Positions 16,490 through 26,430 of a DNA stretch of 64,000 nucleotides are shown here, one piece after another; positions within the stretch are counted from its first letter, which is position 1, and every line of letters starts with the position of its first letter. Both the position numbers and the translations under genes were made by a program. The notes under the pieces are model-generated. The model did not search any database. It had not been told where the DNA came from and saw nothing but the letters and a program-made list of their open reading frames with translations. This stretch comes from Polaribacter sp. SA4-10 (GTDB lineage Bacteria; Bacteroidota; Bacteroidia; Flavobacteriales; Flavobacteriaceae): contig NZ_CP019331.1 of assembly GCF_002163835.1 (NCBI RefSeq), positions 558,001-622,000 on the forward strand. Direction: 5' to 3'.

Positions 16490-16875
16490 ATTTGATCTGC
16501 GTTTAAATAGAAACTTCCGAGTGCATTAAAACGACATTCGTTTGGTGCGATAATAGATAAAAAATGATCACCATTCTCACGAAGATATAAATGATAATGT
16601 TGACCTATTATAGGTTCAAAAGTGAATTTTGCGTTGTGTATTAATTTATTATCCTCAAACTCCTGCATTAACTGCTCATATTGTTCTTTGATTTCTTTAA
16701 ACTTCGTTTGAACTTTATGATTCAATTTATTAACACTTCTGTTTTTCCAAGCAATAGTATCTGTAGTGGTAATAACAGGAGCGCCAACACTTGTTGCATA
16801 GGGTTTTAAATACGCATCATATTTTTGAGTCTCCGTATTATAAACAACATTATCAGGTTTCTTTTCTTTGATCAT
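16471..16875 (-). CDS. DUF2452 family protein
   Basis: The 134-residue protein has a long central coiled region (HKVQTKFKEIKEQYEQLMQEF, about 54-74), then FEPIIGQHYHLYLRENGDHFLS and SIIAPNEC, the conserved DUF2452 core. No enzymatic motif is visible. It is the second gene of the light-damage operon, starting one base after the stop of the Lacal_2735 gene, and overlaps the next gene by 19 bases. Confidence 0.8.
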   Translation of the reverse strand: MIKEKKPDNVVYNTETQKYDAYLKPYATSVGAPVITTTDTIAWKNRSVNKLNHKVQTKFKEIKEQYEQLMQEFEDNKLIHNAKFTFEPIIGQHYHLYLRENGDHFLSIIAPNECRFNALGSFYLNADQIWEKVV

Positions 16876-16876
16876 T

Positions 16877-17041
16877 TTACTTTAGCTTCTCAAATTCTTT
16901 CATAACCTCTTCAGCTTCATAAACCTTTTTATCACTTAGTTTTCTATTGGTTGTAGAAAGGCTATGTGCTTCTTTGGTTAGCTTTTGATATTTCTCGTAC
17001 AACTTGTCTTTTTCTGATTTCTTTTTAAATAATCCGAACAT
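16877..17041 (-). CDS. Lacal_2735 family small protein
   Basis: The 54-residue protein begins MFGLFKKKSEKDKLYEKYQK and continues AHSLSTTNRKLSDKKVYEAE. It matches the flavobacterial Lacal_2735 family: a basic start and one long amphipathic helix, possibly a coiled coil. It opens the ten-gene minus-strand operon that runs to 9803; its ATG is 43 bp downstream of a good -7 element at 17092-17085. Function unknown. Confidence 0.8.
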   Translation of the reverse strand: MFGLFKKKSEKDKLYEKYQKLTKEAHSLSTTNRKLSDKKVYEAEEVMKEFEKLK

Positions 17042-17084
17042 AATAGTCTGTTTTAAGTTAAGTTTCTATCAATTAATTATAATG

Positions 17085-17126
17085 CAAAGATACAATATGT
17101 TTAACTTTTAATCATTATACTTAAAC
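17085..17126 (-). promoter_or_regulatory. Promoter and operator-like repeat of light-damage operon
   Basis: The minus strand shows TATCTTTG (17092-17085), a match to the Bacteroidota -7 consensus TAnnTTTG. Just upstream, an inverted repeat GTTTAAC-N14-CTTAAAC (17099-17126; 6 of 7 paired) covers the -33 region, where a repressor or an alternative sigma factor could act. No clear TTG at -33. Confidence 0.5.
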
Positions 17127-17264
17127 AGAAAAAACAATCTCTAAATTAAATAGCTTTATCTAATGGATAACCCCTAATTAAAAATGCCCTATAATGCTTT
17201 GGTAAAAAGTTGTCTTATTACTTTAAATCTGTTTTTTTTCTTATAAAAAGTTTCTTAAAAAACA

Positions 17265-17380
17265 TAATGAAACCCTTTAGGGTGCACGAGGCCTTATTTA
17301 TCAAATAGGAAAAGGGGCGCGTAAACACTTTTTACACAACTAGATAGCAGGGAAGCATAATACGTGTGGAAAGGATTAAT
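17265..17380 (+). repeat. Dispersed intergenic repeat family 1, copy 1
   Basis: The family begins aatgaaaccctttagg, has TTATTTATCAAATAGGAAA in the middle and ends with a segment like gggaagcataatacgtgtgg. Related copies lie at 22212-22320, 23524-23641, 28004-28118 and 33437-33558. All are intergenic in a 16-kb stretch. The rest of the gap 17042-17472 holds the operon promoter and no gene. Confidence 0.65.
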
Positions 17381-17472
17381 TTTCTGCTTTTAAATTAGTA
17401 GAAGAATGGGTATTAATACGCGTTTTTTATCTAATGCGATAACCTATTTTTATCAAAAACATAAATATAATT

Positions 17473-20400
17473 ATGAGAACCCCCATTCTAGTTTTATTAT
17501 TATTCACATCACTTTTAATAAAAGCACAAACACCCATAAGCGATGATAACTTCCAACAAGCTATAAATACGTGTTTATCTACAAATCCAGAAGATGGAAT
17601 GTGTAGCGATAGTGAATACGGAGCGATGCCAGATTGGGATGTAAGTAACGTAAATACTATGCATGAAGCTTTTGCTTTTAAAAACGATTTCAATGGAGAT
17701 ATTTCAAATTGGGATGTGAGTAGTGTTACTAATATGTCTGGGATGTTTTATTGGGCTGAGAAGTTTAGTGGGGATATAAGTAATTGGGATGTAAGTAGTG
17801 TTTCTAATATGGAGCATGCGTTTCAATATGCTTTAAATTTTAATGGAGATGTAAGTAATTGGGATGTAAGTAGTGTTTCTAATATGGAGCATGCGTTTTC
17901 ATATACTTTAAATTTTGATGGGGATGTAAGTCGTTGGGATGTGAGTAGTGTTGCTAATATGATACATATGTTTATGCATAGTGATTTGTCTACAGATAAC
18001 TATGATAAACTTTTAAATAAATGGTCAACACTAAGTTTACAAACAGGTGTAACTCTTGGAGCGTCAGGTATTAATTATTGTAACAGCACAGCTGCAAGAC
18101 AAAGCATTATAAGTACGTATGGTTGGACAATTAATGATGAAGGTTTTGATTGTACAAACGCTTCAACAGCCATAAACAATACAAACTTCCAACAAGCTAT
18201 AAATACGTGCTTAACAACAAATCCAGCCGATGGAATGTGTAGTACTAGTGAATACGGAGCGATGCCAGATTGGGATGTAAGTGCTGTAACTGATATGTCA
18301 GAAGCTTTTCTTGGAAGATCAAATTTTAATGGAGATATTTCAAATTGGGATGTGAGTAATGTTACTCATATGAGAAGTATGTTTAATAATTCTGCTTTGT
18401 CTACAGCTAATTATGATAAACTTTTAAATGGTTGGAGCAAGTTAATATTGAAGTATGGAGTTACTTTTAGTGGTGGTAATAGCAAATACTGTGCTGGCTC
18501 AGATGCAAGAGCAGCCATAAAGAATGATTTTGGATGGACTATTAGTGATGGTGGTATTTTAAATCCGCCAACATTAACAGCTGTAGAAGAAGATATTAAT
18601 GAAAACCTGGATATCGACTGTAATTTCACCATTGTTGATTATACAAGTTTAACAACTTCCTCTGGTGATTGCGGAACTATTACAGTAACACAAGACCCTA
18701 TTGTAGGCAATGTAATTAACGGTCACGGAACAACTCAACTCGTTACATTAACTGCATCCGATCTCAATGGAAATTCTGATAGTACCACTTTTAATGTCAC
18801 CTTGGTAGATAATAGTGCGCCAACAATTGTTGCCAAAAATATTGATGTTTACTTAGACGGATCAGGTAACGGAACAATCGTAGCGGCGGATATCGACGGA
18901 GGTTCAACTGATAATTGTGGTATTGTTGCTTTAAGTGCATCGCAAACCGCATTCTCTTGTTCAGATCTTAATCCAATAGTAGCAAATGATATAATCATTA
19001 CAGGTGTTTACGATGGACCACTTCCAGGTGGGTTACCAAAGGGAGTTGAATTATACGTAGTAAACAACATCCCTGATTTGGCTCAATATGGATTAGGCTC
19101 TGCAAACAATGGCGGCGGAACAGATGACCAAGAATTTACATTTCCTCCAGGTGCAGCAACAGCAGGACAGTTTATTCATGTTGCTTCAGAATCATCAGAA
19201 TTTAATAACTTCTTTGGATTTACACCAGATTATACAACGGGTGCGGTGACCATAAATGGTGATGATGCTATAGAACTTTTCTTTACAGGATCTGTAATTG
19301 ATGTTTTTGGAGATATTAATGTAGACGGAAATGGTCAACCATGGGAATATCTAGATGGTTGGGCTTATAGAAATAACACCATTGCATCTGATAGAACGAC
19401 TTTCCAATTAGGAAACTGGTCTTTTTCAGGAACGAACGCTTTGGATGGAGAAACTACAAATGCTTCTGCTCATACACCTGTTCCGGTTGGGTCATTTGTA
19501 TATTCACCTTCACCTTCAGGTACCGCTCCCGTTTCAGTTACACTTACTGTAACCGATGCAAATGGTAACAGTGCAACTGCTATTGCAACTGTGACTGTTG
19601 TAGACAATATAAATCCAACGATTGCAACCTTAACAGCTATAAGCGTAAATGCAGATACAGGTGTTTGTACCTATGCAAGTTCACAATTAATAAAACCAAC
19701 AGCAGATGATAATTGTAGTGTGGCAAGTGTGGTAGCTTCACCTACAAGTTTAGTTTTAGGGGAGAATACAGTAACTTGGACAGTAACAGACGGTGCTGGG
19801 TTAACAGAAACTTCTGAACAAACAGTTACAGTAACACAAAAACCAGCAATTAATACCGTGTCACCTAACAATGGAAAATCTGGTGATATAGTTACAATAA
19901 ACGGTACTAATTTTGGAGGCTCATCTTTACCTACAGTAACTATAGGAGGTGTGTTTATGGCGGTTAATAGTGCAACCGAAACAAGTATTGAAGTGACATT
20001 ACCAGCGGATACATGTGGTGGTGCTATTACAGTGACCAATAGTTGCGGAGTTACTTCAGGTAGTATTCCTTATGAATATACCTCACCAACTATTAATGCT
20101 GTTTCCCCTAACAATGGAAAATCTGGTGATACCGTTACAATAAACGGTACTGGTTTTAGTGACTCATCTTTACCTACAGTAACTATAGGAGGTGTTTCTA
20201 TGGCGGTTAATAGTGCAACCGAAACAAGTATTGAAGTGACATTACCACCTAATACATGTGGTGGTGCTATTGCAGTAATTAATAGTTGCGGAGTTACTTC
20301 AAATACTAAGCTTTATGTATATACCCCTACCACCTACACTTATAACAACGGTTGGTCGCCATCAGGCGACCCCACAGGTATTGCAGTGTTATGTGACAAC

Positions 20401-21927
20401 ATTATTATAGCAGCAGGCGATGCTACCTTAGCAAGCAACACCAATTTTAATACTTTAACAGTGGCACCAGGAACCTCTTTAACAGTAGCTGCAGGAGTAA
20501 GAATAACGTCTTCTACATCTATTACTTTAGAGTCTACTTCTACAAGTTATTCAAGTTTACTACTAAATGGTACTATAGACGGTACGGTATACTACAAACG
20601 CTTTGTAAATTCATATACCAATGATGCAGTTAATAATGATAACGATCTTGTTAGTGCGCCTTTAACAGGAGAAAGTTTTGGTAGTTTTGCAGCAGCTAAT
20701 GCTAATCTTTTAGCCTCTGGTAGCCTGCGCGCCTTTGCACCTTTTGATAAGACTACAGGAAGCTATACAAATTATGACACTTCCATTAATAGTGGTAGTA
20801 GTATTACAGCAGGTACAGGGTATCGTATTGCTACAAATGATGGTGCTACGGTTACCTTTACAGGAGAAGTACAAACAGGAGAAGTAGCTGTTGATATACA
20901 AGATGCTGGCCCTAATTATGCAGCTTGGAACCTTATAGGGAATCCTTACCCGTCTTATGTAAGTGCATCTGATTTTTTAAATCATGAAGTTGCAACAGGT
21001 GTTACAAATTTATCGCTACTAGAAAACGCATCTGGTATTTACGGCTATGATGGTGATGGTACTGATGGTTGGGATATTATTACATTAGCTAATGTTGGGT
21101 CTCGTTTATTAGCCCCAGGACAAGGCTTTTTTGTTGCCGCAGATGCCAATTATGTTGAAGATTATAACTTATTATTTACACCTTCTATGAGAAGAATGGG
21201 TAATAATGATGATTTTATATCAGGGCGTTCTGCCAATACACTGCTGTTTTTAAAACTGAAGGCCAGTACAACGGATACTAGTTATAAAACAGCATTTTAT
21301 TTTAATGACAATGCTAGTAAAGGATTAGACGCAGGTTATGATGCGGTAATTATGGGAGGGTATGCACCATACTTTGCTTTGTACTCTCATTTGGTTGAAG
21401 AAAATACCGGTGTACCAATAGCCTTACAAGCTTTAGGTAGTAGCGATGTATCTAATATTACCATTCCTATTGGCGTAAACGCCAAGGCAGATGTACCCTT
21501 AACCTTTAGTATTAGTGAATCTAATTTACCAGCAGGCGTAGCTGTTTACCTTGAAGATGCTTTATACAATACAACAACATTATTAACTAGTTCAAATTAT
21601 ATAGTAACTCCAGAAAACAACCTAAAAGGCACAGGACGTTTCTTTTTAAAGATTACAGGTACAACTTTATCTACAGATTTAACAACCAAAGATTATTTGC
21701 AGATATACACCGTAAAATCATTAAAACAAATTGTTATAAAAGGTTTGTTACAAGGTGCTACTAGCGTCACTGTATATGATATGAAAGGTCTTTTAGTAAA
21801 ACGTCAAAACCTAGATGCATCACGCACATCTAATACCATAGATGTTAGTACTATTAGTGATGGTGTATATGTAGTAAAATTGGAGAATAATCAGCTCTTA
21901 AAAACTCAAAAAGTAATTATTAAGTAA
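17473..21927 (+). CDS. Large secreted BspA-like T9SS protein
   Basis: The 1484-residue modular surface protein has a signal peptide at about 1-18 ([18 protein letters not shown]). Two blocks of DUF285/BspA-type leucine-rich repeats follow (about 50-170 and 260-310; unit [16 protein letters not shown]), each ending in a Cys-containing cap. Next are HYR-type beta domains (about 370-450 and 690-790), a lamin-tail-like domain (about 505-690), and two IPT/TIG domains (about 790-955; AVSPNNGKSGDTVTINGTGF). A large module is followed by a T9SS sorting tail (about 1410-1484; TVYDMKGLLVKR ... DGVYVVKLENNQLLKTQKVIIK). It probably mediates adhesion or matrix binding. A 53-residue gene follows after 14 bp. 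Confidence 0.9.
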   Translation: MRTPILVLLLFTSLLIKAQTPISDDNFQQAINTCLSTNPEDGMCSDSEYGAMPDWDVSNVNTMHEAFAFKNDFNGDISNWDVSSVTNMSGMFYWAEKFSGDISNWDVSSVSNMEHAFQYALNFNGDVSNWDVSSVSNMEHAFSYTLNFDGDVSRWDVSSVANMIHMFMHSDLSTDNYDKLLNKWSTLSLQTGVTLGASGINYCNSTAARQSIISTYGWTINDEGFDCTNASTAINNTNFQQAINTCLTTNPADGMCSTSEYGAMPDWDVSAVTDMSEAFLGRSNFNGDISNWDVSNVTHMRSMFNNSALSTANYDKLLNGWSKLILKYGVTFSGGNSKYCAGSDARAAIKNDFGWTISDGGILNPPTLTAVEEDINENLDIDCNFTIVDYTSLTTSSGDCGTITVTQDPIVGNVINGHGTTQLVTLTASDLNGNSDSTTFNVTLVDNSAPTIVAKNIDVYLDGSGNGTIVAADIDGGSTDNCGIVALSASQTAFSCSDLNPIVANDIIITGVYDGPLPGGLPKGVELYVVNNIPDLAQYGLGSANNGGGTDDQEFTFPPGAATAGQFIHVASESSEFNNFFGFTPDYTTGAVTINGDDAIELFFTGSVIDVFGDINVDGNGQPWEYLDGWAYRNNTIASDRTTFQLGNWSFSGTNALDGETTNASAHTPVPVGSFVYSPSPSGTAPVSVTLTVTDANGNSATAIATVTVVDNINPTIATLTAISVNADTGVCTYASSQLIKPTADDNCSVASVVASPTSLVLGENTVTWTVTDGAGLTETSEQTVTVTQKPAINTVSPNNGKSGDIVTINGTNFGGSSLPTVTIGGVFMAVNSATETSIEVTLPADTCGGAITVTNSCGVTSGSIPYEYTSPTINAVSPNNGKSGDTVTINGTGFSDSSLPTVTIGGVSMAVNSATETSIEVTLPPNTCGGAIAVINSCGVTSNTKLYVYTPTTYTYNNGWSPSGDPTGIAVLCDNIIIAAGDATLASNTNFNTLTVAPGTSLTVAAGVRITSSTSITLESTSTSYSSLLLNGTIDGTVYYKRFVNSYTNDAVNNDNDLVSAPLTGESFGSFAAANANLLASGSLRAFAPFDKTTGSYTNYDTSINSGSSITAGTGYRIATNDGATVTFTGEVQTGEVAVDIQDAGPNYAAWNLIGNPYPSYVSASDFLNHEVATGVTNLSLLENASGIYGYDGDGTDGWDIITLANVGSRLLAPGQGFFVAADANYVEDYNLLFTPSMRRMGNNDDFISGRSANTLLFLKLKASTTDTSYKTAFYFNDNASKGLDAGYDAVIMGGYAPYFALYSHLVEENTGVPIALQALGSSDVSNITIPIGVNAKADVPLTFSISESNLPAGVAVYLEDALYNTTTLLTSSNYIVTPENNLKGTGRFFLKITGTTLSTDLTTKDYLQIYTVKSLKQIVIKGLLQGATSVTVYDMKGLLVKRQNLDASRTSNTIDVSTISDGVYVVKLENNQLLKTQKVIIK

Positions 21928-21941
21928 TAAAACGTATTTAA

Positions 21942-22103
21942 ATGAAAGACCTCACAAATAAATCAAATATTACGCGTAAAGAAGCTGTGAAAAAAATGGG
22001 TAAATATGCAGCGTTAACCGCATTAGGTACGTTTATTATATTAAGCCCTCAAAAAGCACAGGCAAGTTCACCTCCCCCAGAAACGGGTGATAATCCTTTT
22101 TAA
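21942..22103 (+). CDS. Small exported protein behind BspA-like gene
   Basis: The 53-residue protein has a Tat/Sec-like N-terminus with a hydrophobic segment (KYAALTALGTFIILSPQKAQA, about 21-41) followed by a short Pro-rich mature part (SSPPPETGDNPF). Similar tiny exported proteins often follow large T9SS proteins in Flavobacteriaceae. It starts 14 bp after the 1484-residue gene and so shares its transcript. Function unknown. Confidence 0.65.
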   Translation: MKDLTNKSNITRKEAVKKMGKYAALTALGTFIILSPQKAQASSPPPETGDNPF

Positions 22104-22211
22104 TTATAAGCGACACAATTAAAGAAGCGTGTATTGTTACTTTAATAAATTAGTAGTAACATTCATATTACTTTTAAACTTCTTTAAAGACGTTAGTTTG
22201 CTAAAAAGTAC

Positions 22212-22320
22212 GGTGCGGTTCAAAGGGGGTAGAGGCTTATTTATCAAATAGGAAAGGGGGGCAGTAAACACTTTTTATGCGACTGCTTAGTAGGGAAACA
22301 TAATACGTGTGGAAAGGATT
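22212..22320 (+). repeat. Dispersed intergenic repeat family 1, copy 2
   Basis: Same family as 17265-17380. From about 22244 onward the similarity to 17303 onward continues unbroken through the upstream region and the first 30 codons of the following gene, so this copy belongs to a larger duplication that includes a promoter. Confidence 0.65.
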
Positions 22321-22415
22321 AATTTTCTGCTTTTAAATTATTAGAAGAATGGGTATTAATACGCGTTTTTTATCTAATACGATAACCTATTTTTATCAAA
22401 AACATAAATATAATT

Positions 22416-23420
22416 ATGAGAACCCCCATTCTAGTTTTATTATTATTCTCGTCGATTTTAATAAAAGCACAAACCCCCATAGACGATACCAACTTCCAAC
22501 AAGCTATAAATATTTGTTTATCTACAAATCCAGCCGATGGAATGTGTAGTGATAGTGAATACGGTGCAATGCCAGATTGGAATGTAAGTAGTGTAACTAC
22601 TATGCGAGACGCTTTTAATGATAGATCATCTTTCAATGGAGATATTTCAAATTGGAATGTGAGTAGTGTAACTAATATGTTTGGTATGTTTTTCAAAGCA
22701 TCTGCATTTAACCAAGATATTAGTACTTGGGATGTGAGTAGTGTTACTAATATTGGTGCTATGTTTTATCAAGCACTCTCATTTAATCAAGATATAGGTT
22801 CTTGGGACGTGAGTAGTGCTATTACAATGTTCTATATGTTTAATGCAGCACTCTCATTTAATCAAGATATAGGTTCTTGGGATGTGCGTACTGTTATTAA
22901 TATGACGTATATGTTTTATCAAGCATTGGAATTTAATCAGGATATTAGTTCCTGGGATGTGACTTCTGTTACTGTTATGAATGCTATGTTTGATGACTCT
23001 GGTCTCTCTACAACTAATTATGATGTGCTTTTAAATGGATGGTCTCAACAAACCGTTCAACAAAATATAGCATTTGGTGCAGCTGGTGTTGCATACTGCA
23101 ATGGACAAGACGCAAGACAGAAATTGATAGATACTTATGGATGGACATTTACAGATGGTGGTTTAGACTGCACTTCACTTGGTTTAGAAGACCAAAACCG
23201 AATCGCTATTTCAATATATCCAAACCCAGTAAAAGACAAACTATTTATTCAAGGAGTATCAAACCCAGCAAAAGTTTCAATCTACAATGTGTTAGGTAAA
23301 TTAGTCCTCTCTAAAACAACTTCAAGTGAAGTAGATTTAGAGGGATTACAAAGTGGTGTTTATATTATAAAAATTATGGACCAACAAAAGGAAACAACCC
23401 GCAAGTTTATTAAGAACTAA
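22416..23420 (+). CDS. BspA-like T9SS surface protein
   Basis: The 334-residue protein has a signal peptide at 1-18 that differs from that of the 1484-residue protein at only two residues. Seven DUF285/BspA repeats follow (about 45-200; unit [20 protein letters not shown]), then a Cys-containing cap ([15 protein letters not shown]) and a T9SS tail (about 262-334; [15 protein letters not shown] ... TTRKFIKN). Its 5' end and upstream region are a duplicate of those at 17473. The tail is nearly the same as in the unrelated protein 26431-27915. Confidence 0.9.
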   Translation: MRTPILVLLLFSSILIKAQTPIDDTNFQQAINICLSTNPADGMCSDSEYGAMPDWNVSSVTTMRDAFNDRSSFNGDISNWNVSSVTNMFGMFFKASAFNQDISTWDVSSVTNIGAMFYQALSFNQDIGSWDVSSAITMFYMFNAALSFNQDIGSWDVRTVINMTYMFYQALEFNQDISSWDVTSVTVMNAMFDDSGLSTTNYDVLLNGWSQQTVQQNIAFGAAGVAYCNGQDARQKLIDTYGWTFTDGGLDCTSLGLEDQNRIAISIYPNPVKDKLFIQGVSNPAKVSIYNVLGKLVLSKTTSSEVDLEGLQSGVYIIKIMDQQKETTRKFIKN

Positions 23421-23858
23421 TCTTTAGAGATACAATATCTATTAAATCATAGCTATTGATACAAGTCTAAAGTACTATATAGATTGTTTTAAAATCTTTT
23501 CTCCTCTAATTCTCTTTCAAAAATGTAATGAAACCCTTTAGGCTTCAAGAGGCCTTATTGATCAAAGAGGAAAGGGGTACGTAAACACTCTTTTTACAAA
23601 GCAATGATAGGATTAAAGTGGTAGTATGTGTGTGTGGAATGAACCAATTATTTTAATCATTGAAAATCCTATTTTGTAATAAATAGCCACATGATCAATT
23701 GTTAAACAGCCATTTATTTTATAACCTTTGAAATTACGATACTATTTGGAATCCTTTTTTTAAGGGAATATTTAAAAATAAAAGAAGATTGTATTTTTGA
23801 TTATTTTCCTGTTATCATATAAAACAGGCGAAGATTAGCGCTGATTTAAAAGCATATA
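23421..23858 (+). repeat. Intergenic region with repeat family 1, copy 3
   Basis: The repeat itself spans about 23524-23641 (aatgaaaccctttaggc ... gtatgtgtgtgtggaat). No gene was seen in the remaining 300 bases. Confidence 0.6.
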
Positions 23859-23894
23859 AAAACCTATCAATCTTTATAAAAATGATAGGTTTTT
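23859..23894. terminator. Bidirectional intrinsic terminator
   Basis: The stem aaaacctatca/tgataggtttt (11 bp) has a 13-base loop and A/T tracts on both sides. It lies downstream of the minus-strand haem lipoprotein gene and can also stop plus-strand transcription. Confidence 0.7.
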
Positions 23895-23919
23895 CTTATC
23901 TATTTATAAGTAACTATGC

Positions 23920-25473
23920 TTATTTGTAACTTATTGTTGCTAGTGCTTTAGAATCTATTGGCGAATTAGCCGTAATTATTGTGCCTAATTTTAATTCGGA
24001 ATAAATATGGCTTAAAGCATTAGGAGTATTTTGATGTAAACTATTAGAATGACAAGCAAAACAACTTGCGTTAGAAGTATTAAATTTTTTTGCTCCATAT
24101 TGAAAATAAGTTTCCATGGTACTATTTGCTAGTTGACTAGCACCAACAGCTACACCCGGGCTTGTTTGTTTTCTCTCAACAGAATAACTTTTTCCAGTTG
24201 GTGCTGCACCCTTTTGTGTCCAAGTAGCACCAATAAAGATATAATTTTTACGGACGTCACCCTTTATTAATTGATTACGCACAGTATTATTTATCGCTAT
24301 TATCTGGCTATTAGACGCAGCTGTAGAATTATTTTCATTATTTGGAGCATAGTCATTATCATATGCTACTCCAAAAGCATTAATTCTTTTTGTATTACTG
24401 GCTGTAATAGTTTTTCCTGCTTTAGCTTCTATTGCATTGTCTGTTTTACCATATTTCATATTTACTATATTAAAAACAGTATCGGTACTTTTTTTATTTA
24501 ATAACCAATTGTCTCCTGTGTCAGCCGCTATTGTTCTTGTTTGCTTATTCGCATCTATGTATTTATAGCCTAAACTTGGTGAATTATGTTGATGTTCAAA
24601 TGTTGCCCATATCATCTCAGGATGTCCGTTAACACTTCCAACAACATGCATTCCTATCAAGGCTAATGTTTTGGTTTCGGTATTACCTGTTGGTGTCCAA
24701 ATAGTATCTATTTTTTTGTCGTAAATAGGTACATTTGCCTTAACCGTAATATAGTCCGTTTTATTAACAGTTGGAATGGTAGCGAGATCTACCCATGAGG
24801 TTTTAAGCTCCATTGATAGGGTATTAGGGCTTTTTAAAGTTTCTCCGTTGCCTTTGGCAAAAGCTTTAATAGCGTCTAATTCAGTTTGAGTTGTTGGGAA
24901 CTTCTTGTTTGGGTATTTTATTGAATCTTGTTTGCCTGCTGTTAAAAATTGAGCATATACGTCATTCACAAAGGTAATATAGTAGATTAGAGAACCCTCT
25001 TTAGACATTAGAACATCACCATCTCCTGCTTGACCCTCTTCAGAATCTAACTTCATGATATTAACAGAGGCAGACAAAGTTTTTGTGGAATGATGAGGTA
25101 TTAAATTTCTTTTTTTAAGTGAATCTGGCGGAGACACCGTATAAAATTCACGGGTTTCAAGAACAATTGTACTGTCTTGAGGAGAGGTTATCCAAAGAAA
25201 CATTTGTTCTGACCATTCATAGAAATCAATATTAGTACCGTTATTAAAAGCTACACTGTTAGCTGGAAGTACTTCGCCATTTAAAATAACATTTGCATGC
25301 ACAAACCAATTATTCAATTTTAAATAAGGAATTTTTTCAACATCGGTTGGAAGTTTAGTATAATCTAGTGTTGTATAACCTGAAGATATTACTTTATTAT
25401 CTTTATTGCATGAAGTCATGATTAGTAAGAAAAGTACCAGAATTTCTGAAAATTTTAAAACTGTTTTTTTCAT
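23920..25473 (-). CDS. Lipoprotein with single c-type haem motif
   Basis: The 517-residue protein has a lipoprotein signal ending LLIMTSC (Cys at about 22), so it is anchored to the envelope. A single CxxCH haem-binding motif, NASCFACHSNS, lies near residue 475 of the C-terminal part. The central region contains GMHVVGSVNGHPEMIWATFEH (here about 270-290), which looks like an active or binding segment. No family was recognised. It may be an electron-transfer or redox enzyme of the cell surface. The gene stands alone, with long repeat-filled gaps on both sides. Confidence 0.75.
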   Translation of the reverse strand: MKKTVLKFSEILVLFLLIMTSCNKDNKVISSGYTTLDYTKLPTDVEKIPYLKLNNWFVHANVILNGEVLPANSVAFNNGTNIDFYEWSEQMFLWITSPQDSTIVLETREFYTVSPPDSLKKRNLIPHHSTKTLSASVNIMKLDSEEGQAGDGDVLMSKEGSLIYYITFVNDVYAQFLTAGKQDSIKYPNKKFPTTQTELDAIKAFAKGNGETLKSPNTLSMELKTSWVDLATIPTVNKTDYITVKANVPIYDKKIDTIWTPTGNTETKTLALIGMHVVGSVNGHPEMIWATFEHQHNSPSLGYKYIDANKQTRTIAADTGDNWLLNKKSTDTVFNIVNMKYGKTDNAIEAKAGKTITASNTKRINAFGVAYDNDYAPNNENNSTAASNSQIIAINNTVRNQLIKGDVRKNYIFIGATWTQKGAAPTGKSYSVERKQTSPGVAVGASQLANSTMETYFQYGAKKFNTSNASCFACHSNSLHQNTPNALSHIYSELKLGTIITANSPIDSKALATISYK

Positions 25474-26430
25474 ATTTTTGTGAGTTTATTTTAATTAATT
25501 ATTAGAGTTTTAAAATTAATTTATTTATTCCTCTCCTAAAAGAGTATAAATACCTGATTTTTAAGGCATCTTAAAATATTATGCTTTTTGGTGTTTGATA
25601 CTCTTGTGTAGTATTTTTTTTTATTTAATTCATAAATACGTACTATTTCTTTTAAAATAATAGCTATTAATATAAATCTAAAGGACTGTATAGCTTGTTG
25701 TAAATAGCTTTTAAGCAAGTTTAATTTACACTTGTTTGCTGCTTTTAAAGCATCCTAATAACAATGTTTATGGTACATAAGAGATTTTATAGGATATTTA
25801 AGATAATAGAGAATTATAATTACAGACTAATATATATGAAGTTTGCTTTAAAGAGCTTCTAACTATGCATCACTCAAAGTAAAACCTCTCATCAAAAATG
25901 TAGTATAATTTGGTGCTTGGAGCCTGTTCTAAACTTGATTTGAGATAGCCTTAACTTTACTTATGCGTTTTTATTTTCTTTGGTATTCATGAATCTCCTT
26001 TGTCGATTTGTCTAAAAAGCGAGATTATTACTTAAATTTCTTTAAAAAAGTTCTTCTCAAAAGTTCTTCTCAAAAGTTTCTGCTGCAATTTTAATGAAAT
26101 CGAGCTTTTTGCGAGATTCAGGAACTCCAATAAAACAATAAAAACCTTGCGAATAAACACTTATTATACTGACTGACGAAAGGAGGGAAGCATAATGTGT
26201 GTGGAATGACAGACAAGTGAGTAGGTTACTTTCTTTAAGTATGCTTCTCTTTTTATAGTATTCAAAAAATTATTGACTTGTTTTAAATTTACCTGATAAA
26301 ATCCTTTTAGCTTTTAAAAGTTGATGAATTTAATGCAGTAATGACCAATATCATTGCCTGTTTTATATACATTATTGAACTTGATGTATTAAAAAAAAAT
26401 AGTTAAAAATGAAATTAAAAACGATGTATC
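25474..26430 (+). repeat. Long intergenic region with composite repeat family 2
   Basis: No gene is supported; a minus-strand frame at 25536-25718 lacks any protein-like feature. From about 25862 to 26215 the DNA resembles the gaps at 41918-42175 and 48530-48990. Shared elements include a segment near aaaatgtagtataatttggt, tatgcgtttttattttcttt followed by ggtattcatgaatctc, and gagggaagcataatgtgtg. A tandem aaaagttcttctc doublet lies at about 26047-26076. Confidence 0.55.

Noticed and set aside
25536..25718. Minus-strand frame of 60 codons
   Set aside because: Composition follows AT-rich intergenic DNA; no conserved-looking segment or upstream signal.
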